Shown piece by piece: positions 1 through 6,109 of a stretch of 13,815 nucleotides of DNA. Both the position numbers and the translations under genes were made by a program. The stretch comes from JBOGJG01 sp050747825 (GTDB taxonomy: Bacteria > Acidobacteriota > UBA6911 > RPQK01 > JBOGJG01): positions 1 to 13,815 of the forward strand of contig JBOGJG010000001.1 in NCBI GenBank assembly GCA_050747825.1, given 5' to 3'. The notes below the pieces were generated by a model. It had not been told where the DNA came from, searched no databases, and saw only the letters and a program-made list of their open reading frames with translations. Numbering within the stretch: position 1 is the first letter of the stretch; each line of letters begins with the position of its first letter.

Positions 1-11
1 GCGAGGATCCA

Positions 12-28
12 CAATTTCCTGGAAATTG
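12..28. repeat. 17-bp perfect palindrome next to the IS end
   Basis: CAATTTCC (12-19) and GGAAATTG (21-28) are exact inverted copies around a single T. It lies just outside or at the edge of the putative IS21 left end. It could be part of the terminal repeats, the insertion target, or a chance operator-like site. Confidence 0.4.
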
Positions 29-38
29 CCCGAAAAAG

Positions 39-289
39 TGTGGAAGTTGGGTTAGCGCCGGCGGCGCCGGGACCGCGTGACGGATCAAGGTAGACGCGAC
101 GATCGAATCTTGGTCAGGATGGCTCCCGTTGCCTCCCTCCGGTTCTTAATTCCGGGAAACGAGAGGGAGCCGGTAAAGGAGCGCCATGCCCCATCACGTT
201 TTGAGCGTCCGCGCCGTTTTCGGGTTCGATGTATGGTGTGCGGTCGGTCCGGCCACTGGATCGATCCCTTTAGCCAGTCGGGGTGAAGC
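39..289 (+). mobile_element. Probable left end and leader of an IS21-family element
   Basis: This non-coding stretch directly precedes the istA remnant. TGTGGAAG begins at 39, and IS21-family elements usually begin with TGT. TGGAAATTG at 20-28 and the related TGGAAGTTG at 41-49 are repeated about 21 nt apart, which recalls the multiple terminal repeats of this family. GGCTCCC (121-127) can pair with GGGAGCC (165-171), so the leader may fold. The short ORFs here overlap each other on opposite strands and look spurious. The exact left boundary is a guess, because the right end of the element is not in the window for comparison. Confidence 0.35.
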
Positions 290-835
290 ATGATCGATCA
301 AGAACTGATCGCCAGGATCCGCCATCTTTTCCATGCCGAACACTGGAAGATCGGGACCATTGCCGACCAGTTAGGAGTTCACTGGGACACCGTGCGCCAG
401 GCCCTCGGGACCGATCGCTTCAATCGCGATAAGATCGAGCGGCCCCGTCTCACCGATCCCTACATCGCCTTCATCCGAGAGACCCTGGAGCGCTATCCGC
501 GCCTTCGCGCCACGCGGCTGTTCGAGATGCTTCGCGCCCGGGGCTACACGGGTTCGGTGGTGCAGTTGCGGCGCCTGATGGCCACGTTGCGTCCCACCCA
601 TCGGGAGGCCTTCTTGCGGTTGCGGACCTTTCCCGGTGAGGCCGGTCAAGCCGACTGGGCGCACTTCGGCAAAGTCCGGGTGGGCCGCGCCGAACGCAAA
701 CTCTCCTGCTTTGTCTTCACACTCTCCTATCCGCGCGCGCTGTTTCTGGAGTTTTGCTTTGACCAGCAAATGGAAAACTTCCTGCGGGGCCACGTCGGTG
801 CTTTCGAAGACATCGGCTGCCCAGCGGGTATTTGA
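290..835 (+). pseudogene. istA: Truncated IS21-family transposase IstA
   Basis: The 181-residue product matches the N-terminal part of IS21-type IstA DDE transposases, which are normally about 400-500 residues. Residues about 1-45 form the helix-turn-helix DNA-binding region (HWKIGTIADQLGVHWDTVR). Residues 100-120 carry the conserved LRLRTFPGEAGQADWAHFG stretch (split here by family recall), which includes the first catalytic Asp. The reading continues through FDQQMENFLRGHVGAFED and then stops at 833-835. The second Asp and the Glu of the DDE triad and the C-terminal domain are absent, and nothing IstA-like or IstB-like follows. The break near 820-835 points to a deletion or a later rearrangement. 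The protein cannot transpose DNA by itself; this is a relic. Confidence 0.85.
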
Positions 836-869
836 TCGGCCTTCTGGGCTTTTTGGCCGAAATTCTCCC

Positions 870-884
870 GTTCAAAATTTGAAC
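870..884. repeat. 15-bp palindrome after the istA remnant
   Basis: GTTCAAA (870-876) and TTTGAAC (878-884) are exact inverted copies around one A. It sits in the 213-bp spacer between the IS relic and the amidase gene, about 40 bp upstream of the predicted promoter. It might be an operator or junction debris; no function can be assigned. Confidence 0.4.
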
Positions 885-925
885 TTGCTTGAGAGGGGCT
901 ACAGCGCGAATGCCTCGAACTAAAT

Positions 926-953
926 TTGACAGAGCAGAACACTATACTAAACT
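926..953 (+). promoter_or_regulatory. Predicted sigma70-like promoter for the amidase gene
   Basis: TTGACA (926-931) is a perfect -35 box. It is followed after 16 bp by TAAACT (948-953), a 4/6 match to the -10 consensus. Transcription would begin near 960 and give a leader of about 88 nt that contains the heptamer repeat. Another TATACT at 943-948 is too close to the -35 box to pair with it. Confidence 0.45.
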
Positions 954-1007
954 ATAGGCTGTCGGTTTAGGTTCTAGGCGTTAACGAGAGGTTCGTAATT
1001 CAAAAAA

Positions 1008-1033
1008 AGCCTACAGCCTACAGTCTACAGCCT
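1008..1033. repeat. Heptamer tandem repeat (AGCCTAC)n in the amidase leader
   Basis: There are three full heptamers and a five-base partial copy: AGCCTAC, AGCCTAC, AGTCTAC, then AGCCT. TAGGCTGT at 955-962 is the exact reverse complement of ACAGCCTA at 1013-1020. The leader RNA could therefore fold on itself across a loop of about 50 nt. Confidence 0.8.
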
Positions 1034-1048
1034 CTTTAGGATTGGTCG

Positions 1049-2686
1049 ATGTTCAAGCGGGTTATCACGAGTCTTGTTTTTCTTCTGCTCGCCCTGCCTG
1101 TCCCCGCCCGGGACCGGGGGGCGGCTCGCGCCGCTTACCAGGAAGCTCTCGAGTATCACCAGCGACTGAACAGAATCGACCGTTCTGACCGATCATTAAA
1201 GCAATACAATCGAGCCGTTTTTCTTTACCGGAAGGTCCTCGACCAGGACCCGACCTACGGGGCGTGTGACGACGCGCTTTATGCGATGGCCACCCTCCAT
1301 GATGAAATGTGGCAGCGCTTCGAGAAGGAACGCGATCTCAGTCGAGCGACTTACTATTATCGTCTCCTGGCCAGGGAGTATCCTCTGACCCGGCATAAGG
1401 CTGCGGCACTTGAGAGGGCCGAGGAGTTAAACCGTCCTCGTATCGTGGAAGACCGCTCTTCTCAAGCTGACCTGTCGGATCTGGCCACGGTCTCGGAAAT
1501 TCGCTATTGGTCGAGCGAAGATTACACCCGCGTTGTCATTCAGCTCGATCGGGAGGTTGAATTTGAGAAACAGGTGCTTTCCAATCCCGACCGGATTTAC
1601 TTTGACCTTCAGAGAGCGCATCTGCGCTCTGACTTGCGCGATCGGATCTACGATGTGAACGATCTCTTTATCAAACAAATCCGAGTGGGGCAAAACCGTC
1701 CGGATGTCACGCGCGTGGTGTTGGATTTCGATCTAATCCACAAGCACACGGTCTTCGCGCTTTACGATCCGTTTCGGATCGTCATCGATACGGGTGGCGA
1801 GAAGCGCCCCAGGGGCAGCCTGGCCGATACGGGCCGGCAGGAGCCGATCAAGACGGCTGAGGCGGTAATTCCGCTGGATGAAGAGGCACACCGACGACCG
1901 GAAGTAGCGGCGCTCGAGCCGGCCATGCCCGCACCCAACCTGAGCGGGGACTGGAGTCTGAGCCGAACTCTGGGACTGAAGGTCGGACGCGTCGTCCTGG
2001 ACCCGGGCCATGGAGGCCATGATACCGGCACTATTGGCGCCAGCGGTGTGCGGGAAAAGGACCTGGTGCTGGATGTATCCCTGCGATTAAAGGAATTCCT
2101 GGAGGAACGCCTGGGCACTGATGTCATCATGACCCGCAGTTCGGATCGCTTTGTTCCTCTGGAGGAGCGCACGGCTATCGCCAATCAGCACAGCGCCGAT
2201 CTATTTGTCTCCATTCACGCCAACGCCAGTAGAAATCGCAGTGTGTCCGGGATTGAAACCTTCTTTCTGAATTTTGCCTCCAGTGCCGACGAGCGCGAGG
2301 TGGCCACCCGTGAAAACTCGACCTCACAGAAGAATTTGCGAGAACTGGATGATCTGGTCCGGCAGATTGCGATGAGAGATTACAACCAGGAATCGCGGGA
2401 TCTCGCGCATGTGGTGCAGAACAAGCTCTACAGTGAAATCAAGCAGTATCGGCCCGCCTCGCGCAATCGAGGGGTTAAAACCGCGCCCTTCATCGTTCTG
2501 ATCGGCTCCAACATGCCCAGCATCCTGATCGAGATCGGCTTCATCAGCAATCCTTCGGACGAAAAATACCTGAAGACGGACCAAGGCAGACAGACTGTCG
2601 CCGAATCTCTCTATCAGGGAATAGAAGCCTACTTCCGCTCTCTGGGCGCCATCCCTGTCTACCAGAGAACCGCCACGGGCAAATAA
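1049..2686 (+). CDS. amiC: N-acetylmuramoyl-L-alanine amidase with AMIN domain (AmiC-like)
   Basis: This is a periplasmic zinc amidase that cleaves the bond between N-acetylmuramic acid and L-alanine in peptidoglycan, as needed for daughter-cell separation. Residues 1-20 are a signal peptide (MFKRVITSLVFLLLALPVPA). Residues about 26-128 are helical and TPR-like. About 148-248 form an AMIN domain, the family's envelope-targeting module. About 313-532 form the Amidase_3 catalytic domain: DPGHGGHD supplies zinc ligand H321, GVREKDL supplies E336, VSIHAN supplies H390, and LIEIGF gives catalytic E495. At 545 residues it is longer than E. coli AmiC because of the TPR-like N-terminus and a charged linker at 250-300. 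The ATG at 1049 follows AGGA (1039-1042 region) at normal spacing. All catalytic residues are present. The gene symbol is by family resemblance. Confidence 0.93.
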   Translation: MFKRVITSLVFLLLALPVPARDRGAARAAYQEALEYHQRLNRIDRSDRSLKQYNRAVFLYRKVLDQDPTYGACDDALYAMATLHDEMWQRFEKERDLSRATYYYRLLAREYPLTRHKAAALERAEELNRPRIVEDRSSQADLSDLATVSEIRYWSSEDYTRVVIQLDREVEFEKQVLSNPDRIYFDLQRAHLRSDLRDRIYDVNDLFIKQIRVGQNRPDVTRVVLDFDLIHKHTVFALYDPFRIVIDTGGEKRPRGSLADTGRQEPIKTAEAVIPLDEEAHRRPEVAALEPAMPAPNLSGDWSLSRTLGLKVGRVVLDPGHGGHDTGTIGASGVREKDLVLDVSLRLKEFLEERLGTDVIMTRSSDRFVPLEERTAIANQHSADLFVSIHANASRNRSVSGIETFFLNFASSADEREVATRENSTSQKNLRELDDLVRQIAMRDYNQESRDLAHVVQNKLYSEIKQYRPASRNRGVKTAPFIVLIGSNMPSILIEIGFISNPSDEKYLKTDQGRQTVAESLYQGIEAYFRSLGAIPVYQRTATGK

Positions 2687-2795
2687 GTAAGGACTCACTT
2701 TGGGGAGATTGCGTGATCATTTCCCCCACGCCACTCAATTTTCACGAATTCCCTGGAAACTCTTTCGCTCGGGCGCGGTCTTAAGTTTAGAATAG

Positions 2796-3863
2796 ATGTT
2801 CTTAATGATGAGAATCCTTGCCTTAACTCTGGCGCTCTGGGGCATGTCTGCGGCTGCTCTTGCGGAGGCGACGGTGCAGCGCTATTTCCCTGAGGTGAAA
2901 GGTTATCGCTTCTCCCCATTGGCGGCCCCCGAGCAACTCAATCTCACTCAGGAGGTCCTGAATGAGTTTATTCTGGCCTCTTACTCGCGGTGGAAAGTTG
3001 TCGTGCCTGGGAACACCGCGCTGGACATGGAAGTCTATGAAATGCGCGACTCTTTGGGAGCCTTTGGCCTTTACTCGCTCTGGAGTCCCGGCACCCCAGA
3101 AGGGACCCGGCGCCTGCGTCTGCCGGTGGAAAACGAGCTTCAGGACAACAATCTGATCTTTTGGCGCGGCAATTACTTCTTTCACATCTCAGGCTCCGGC
3201 GAAGAATCTCAGGAGGAACAGCTTCAAGAGCTAGCAGGCAAGCTGGCGGAAACCATTCCGCTGATCAACCTTTACCCGGTCACGGTCGTTCATCTTCCCG
3301 AGGAAGAGCTGGTGTCGGGATCCACCGAGTACTACCTGGGTCAAAATTCACTGTCTCTCAATAAGCGGTTCCCCCGCAGGCTGGTTTCTGAAGTCGGATT
3401 TGATGTCGCCATCGAGGTGGCATTTGGAGAATACGGCCCGGAACGCTACCCACTTTTTCTAATCGGATACCCCACGCCCGCCTTGGCTGCCCAGTATGCG
3501 GTCAATATCCAGGATAAGCTGCAGTCCTATTTCACCTCGGAAGGCATTTACATGAAGCGTTCGGGAGTGATCATTTCACTCTTCCTGGGGCCTGAGGAGC
3601 AAGCCCAGAGCATCCTGAACCGAGTTCAATACACCCCTACCATCAAATGGATCTACCGGAAAGAACCGGAACTGGAGAAAAATCCTGAAGAACTGGTTAC
3701 TTTTTTCGGGATCATCAGGACCTCCCTTATCGGCGCTTTTGTGTTTCTCGGACTCACCGTATGCGCCGGCTTGACGGCCGGGCTCATCCGCTATCGCGTG
3801 CTGGAGGCCTTCCCGAGATTCTCGCGCCGGGATGAAATGATCCGTTTGAAAATCTCGGAATGA
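2796..3863 (+). CDS. DUF6599-like secreted, membrane-anchored protein
   Basis: This 355-residue protein has no known catalytic motif. Residues about 1-24 are a signal peptide (ends near ALAEA). A large extracytoplasmic region contains MRDSLGAFGLYS (83-94) and EYYLGQNSLSLN (178-189), which I recall as typical of the acidobacterial DUF6599 family. A hydrophobic span at about 308-332 is followed by a basic tail (IRYRVLEAFPRFSRRDE), so the C-terminus is anchored in the membrane and faces the cytoplasm. Alternative starts are the ATGs at 2805 and 2808; Shine-Dalgarno support is weak for all of them. The gene lies 109 bp after the amidase and overlaps the next gene by ATGA, so it probably belongs to the same transcription unit. 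The function is unknown, and the family name rests on recall. Confidence 0.7.
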   Translation: MFLMMRILALTLALWGMSAAALAEATVQRYFPEVKGYRFSPLAAPEQLNLTQEVLNEFILASYSRWKVVVPGNTALDMEVYEMRDSLGAFGLYSLWSPGTPEGTRRLRLPVENELQDNNLIFWRGNYFFHISGSGEESQEEQLQELAGKLAETIPLINLYPVTVVHLPEEELVSGSTEYYLGQNSLSLNKRFPRRLVSEVGFDVAIEVAFGEYGPERYPLFLIGYPTPALAAQYAVNIQDKLQSYFTSEGIYMKRSGVIISLFLGPEEQAQSILNRVQYTPTIKWIYRKEPELEKNPEELVTFFGIIRTSLIGAFVFLGLTVCAGLTAGLIRYRVLEAFPRFSRRDEMIRLKISE

Positions 3864-5194
3864 ACTCCGGCCATCTCAAATCGGTCATGAGGGAGATCTA
3901 TGAGGCTGCTCTGGCGGCTGTTGAGCCGGAGAGGAGCGTGTCAAAATTTTTGAAAGTGGAGGGGGATCGACTTCTGGCCGGCGAGCGGACTTATGATTTA
4001 AGGGCTTTCCGAAGGATTTTTCTGATCGGCGCCGGCAAGGCCGGAGTGCCGATGGCTCGCGCTGTCGAGAACGCGCTCCAGGAGCGGCTGGAAGCGGGGC
4101 TAATCGTCGTCAAATATGGCCACGGGGGAAGCCTGCGCAAGACTCAGGCCCTGGAGGCTGGACATCCGGAGCCCGATCAGGCTGGATTGAATGCTTCGGA
4201 GCGGATACTGAGTTTTCTTCAGGAAAATTTGAGCGAGCAGGACCTGTTGCTGGTCGTGATCTCGGGAGGCGGTTCCGCCCTGCTCCCTGCGCCTGTGCCT
4301 GAGATTTCTTTCGCGGACAAGCAGCGCACAACTTCAGTGCTTCTCAGGAGCGGCGCCGACATTCATGAACTGAATGCCATGCGCAAGCACCTCAGCCGAA
4401 TCAAAGGCGGCAGGCTTCTGCGATTTACCAGGGGCGCGCGGGTAATCTCCATGCTCCTTTCGGACGTCGTGGGAGACCGTCCGGCCAGTATTGCCTCCGG
4501 TCCCACAGCGCCCGACCCCTCCACTTTCGAAGATTGCCGGCAGATTATCCGCAAGTATGGCATTCAGGAGGATCTGCCCGGCTCGGTGATAGCCTGCCTG
4601 TCGGAGGTGAAGCCCGAGAAGGAGACGGTCAAGCCCGGAGATCCGCTGCTGGAGAGGGTGCAAAATGGAATCGTTGCCAGTAACCTGGTGGGCCTGCAGG
4701 CGGCGGCGCGAAAGGCGGAATCGCTTGGATTTTCGCCCTTGATTCTTTCCTCCTCGGTCGAAGGAAACACGGAAGATGTCGCCAGAGTCCATGTGGCTCT
4801 GGCCCGCGAGGTGATCCAGAGCCGGAATCCAATCGCACCGCCCTGCTGCTTGATCTCCGGGGGAGAGACCACTGTCCGCGTGACCGGGAGTGGAAAGGGC
4901 GGCAGAAATCAGGAATTTGCACTGTGGTGTGCCTTGGGCTGTGCCGGTTGGGAAAAGCGCCCGCTTCTATTCGCCAGCCTGGGCTCTGACGGCACCGACG
5001 GCCCTACCGATGCCGCAGGCGCCTGCGCTTCTCCGGAGACGGCTGAACAGGCTGCCCGCTTGGGCCTCTCCATACGCGATTTCCTGCAGCGCAATGATTC
5101 CTATCATTTTTTCGAGGCTTTAGGCGATCTGATAGTGAGCGGCCCGACGCAGACGAACGTGATGGATTTTAGGTTGGTGCTGATGAAGGCCTGA
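3860..5194 (+). CDS. Glycerate 2-kinase (GckA/TtuD, MOFRL family)
   Basis: Predicted cytoplasmic enzyme that phosphorylates D-glycerate to 2-phosphoglycerate with ATP, feeding glyoxylate, serine or tartronate carbon into glycolysis. The 444-residue length is normal for the family. Residues about 8-245 form the DUF4147 domain: IGAGKAGVPMA (56-66), VISGGGSALLPAP (133-145) and NAMRKHLSRIKGG (172-184). Residues about 328-440 form the MOFRL domain: SGGETTVRV (333-341), GKGGRNQEFAL (345-355), LGSDGTDGPTDAAG (374-387) and GPTQTNVMD (428-436). The ATG overlaps the stop codon of the upstream gene (ATGA at 3860-3863), so translation is probably coupled. The stop TGA lies inside the palindrome at 5184-5209. 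I am confident of the family; the substrate is inferred. Confidence 0.9.
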   Translation: MNSGHLKSVMREIYEAALAAVEPERSVSKFLKVEGDRLLAGERTYDLRAFRRIFLIGAGKAGVPMARAVENALQERLEAGLIVVKYGHGGSLRKTQALEAGHPEPDQAGLNASERILSFLQENLSEQDLLLVVISGGGSALLPAPVPEISFADKQRTTSVLLRSGADIHELNAMRKHLSRIKGGRLLRFTRGARVISMLLSDVVGDRPASIASGPTAPDPSTFEDCRQIIRKYGIQEDLPGSVIACLSEVKPEKETVKPGDPLLERVQNGIVASNLVGLQAAARKAESLGFSPLILSSSVEGNTEDVARVHVALAREVIQSRNPIAPPCCLISGGETTVRVTGSGKGGRNQEFALWCALGCAGWEKRPLLFASLGSDGTDGPTDAAGACASPETAEQAARLGLSIRDFLQRNDSYHFFEALGDLIVSGPTQTNVMDFRLVLMKA

Positions 5195-5209
5195 GGCCTC
5201 AGACCTTCA
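5184..5209. terminator. 26-bp near-perfect palindrome between convergent genes; possible bidirectional terminator
   Basis: The two 13-nt halves (TGAAGGCCTGAGG, then CCTCAGACCTTCA) are inverted copies with one mismatched pair. Both stop codons lie inside it: kinase TGA at 5192-5194 and larE TGA read from 5201-5199. Each strand therefore reads AAG-G(C/T)C-TGA at the gene end. It can also be read as heptamer units of the GGCCTCA type. There is no T tract on either side and no loop at the centre, so an intrinsic terminator is only a possibility. Confidence 0.5.
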
Positions 5210-6044
5210 ATTCAAGCAACTCATTCAACGAGCCCGACCGAAACCCCTGCATATCGAGCGTCACGTACTGATAACCGAGAGAGCGCAACTCCTTGTGGAT
5301 CTTTTCGAGCAGGTCCATTTCCAGGATCCGGATCATTTCGGCCCGGTCAATCTCAACGCGGGCCAGTTTCTCGTGATGGCGGACGCGAAAATTATTAAAA
5401 CCGAGCTCCCGCAAAAAAGCTTCCGCCCGCTCCACCTGGCGCAGCTTTTCTTCAGTGATCGCAACGCCATAGGGAAAGCGGGAAGACAAACAGGGCATGG
5501 CCGGAAGATCCCAGGTGGAAAGCCCCCAGTTTCGTGACAGAATTCGAATTTCTTCCTTGCTTAAACCAGCTTCGACGAAAGGGCTGATCACGGCCTCTTC
5601 GCGGGCCGCCTGTCGCCCCGGCCGATAGTCCCCGACATCATCCACATTGCTCCCGTCGAAGATCGCGTCGATCTGCCATTCCTGGCGTAGTCGTTGCAGG
5701 AAGGTGTACAGCTCGGATTTACAAAAATAACAGCGATTGGAGGGATTCTTCCGGTAATCGGGATTCTCCATCTCTTGCGTAAAAATCACCTCGTGATTCA
5801 GCCCATGATTGCGGGCAAACTGCAAGGCCAGGCTCTTTTGCATTTCCGAGACTGACGGGGAAATCGCGGTAACAGCACGCGCTTTGGTTCCCAGGACGCG
5901 GTGGGAGATAAAAGCCAGATAGGAGCTGTCCACGCCGCCGCTGAAGGCCACGATGGCCGAAGGAAATCGCGAGATAAACTCAATCAATTGTTGCTCCTTT
6001 AGCTCAGCGGACATAAGCTGAATTCTACCATAGTGTGCTACCAT
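5199..6044 (-). CDS. larE: LarE-type ATP-dependent sulfur transferase
   Basis: The family adenylates and then thiolates the pyridinium dicarboxylate precursor of the nickel-pincer cofactor of lactate racemase-like enzymes. Residues 32-41 (VAFSGGVDSS) form the PP-loop. Next come DGSNVDDVGDYRPGRQAARE (130-149, conserved), DLPAMPCLSSRFPYG (179-193) and a C-terminal VTLDMQGFRSGSLNE (261-275). The protein has exactly three cysteines: C105 and C108 (CYFC) and C185. Lactobacillus plantarum LarE, which sacrifices one cysteine, has only the counterpart of C185 as I recall its sequence. The three-cysteine pattern suggests the [4Fe-4S] type described for Thermotoga. The start may instead be the in-frame ATG at 6014 (MSAELKEQQ), ten codons on. 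LarB and LarC are not in the window. Confidence 0.9.
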   Translation of the reverse strand: MVAHYGRIQLMSAELKEQQLIEFISRFPSAIVAFSGGVDSSYLAFISHRVLGTKARAVTAISPSVSEMQKSLALQFARNHGLNHEVIFTQEMENPDYRKNPSNRCYFCKSELYTFLQRLRQEWQIDAIFDGSNVDDVGDYRPGRQAAREEAVISPFVEAGLSKEEIRILSRNWGLSTWDLPAMPCLSSRFPYGVAITEEKLRQVERAEAFLRELGFNNFRVRHHEKLARVEIDRAEMIRILEMDLLEKIHKELRSLGYQYVTLDMQGFRSGSLNELLELKV

Positions 6045-6046
6045 AG
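6025..6046. repeat. Two 9-bp direct repeats at the larE start
   Basis: CTACCATAG occurs at 6025-6033 and again at 6038-6046, a 13-nt period. Read on the minus strand, each copy contains an ATG. The upstream copy holds the larE ATG at 6044. The other copy gives an out-of-frame ATG at 6031 that would encode ten residues and stop just inside the gene. Confidence 0.7.
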
Positions 6047-6081
6047 CCCTTAAAAGGCATCGTAGAAGACAGCGACCTTAA

Positions 6082-6102
6082 ACACGGAGCACACGGAGCA
6101 CG
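6082..6102. repeat. Nonamer tandem repeat (ACACGGAGC)2 before the VWFA gene
   Basis: Two exact copies (6082-6090 and 6091-6099) and a partial third (ACG). The GGAG in the second copy ends 11 nt before the ATG at 6110. It is the only Shine-Dalgarno-like sequence there, so the repeat may supply the ribosome-binding site, at a rather long spacing. Confidence 0.7.
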
Positions 6103-6109
6103 TATTTCC

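Noticed and set aside
77..291. Overlapping ORFs on both strands (68-69 residues) ahead of istA
   Set aside because: Arg/Pro-rich products with no family resemblance that are shadows of each other; the region fits the IS leader.
636..923. ORF of 95 residues overlapping the end of istA in another frame, considered as a frameshifted continuation of the transposase
   Set aside because: Its residues after 835 do not resemble the missing IstA part (no DNL motif), so a truncation is more likely than a frameshift.
2702..2726. Hairpin GGGGAGA/TTTCCCC after the amidase gene as a terminator
   Set aside because: Only 7 bp with a G-T pair and an 11-nt loop, with no T tract after it; too weak to call.
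2788..2793. TAGAAT as a -10 box for the DUF6599-like gene
   Set aside because: It lies 2 nt before the ATG at 2796 and has no matching -35 box; it would require starting at 2805 or 2808.
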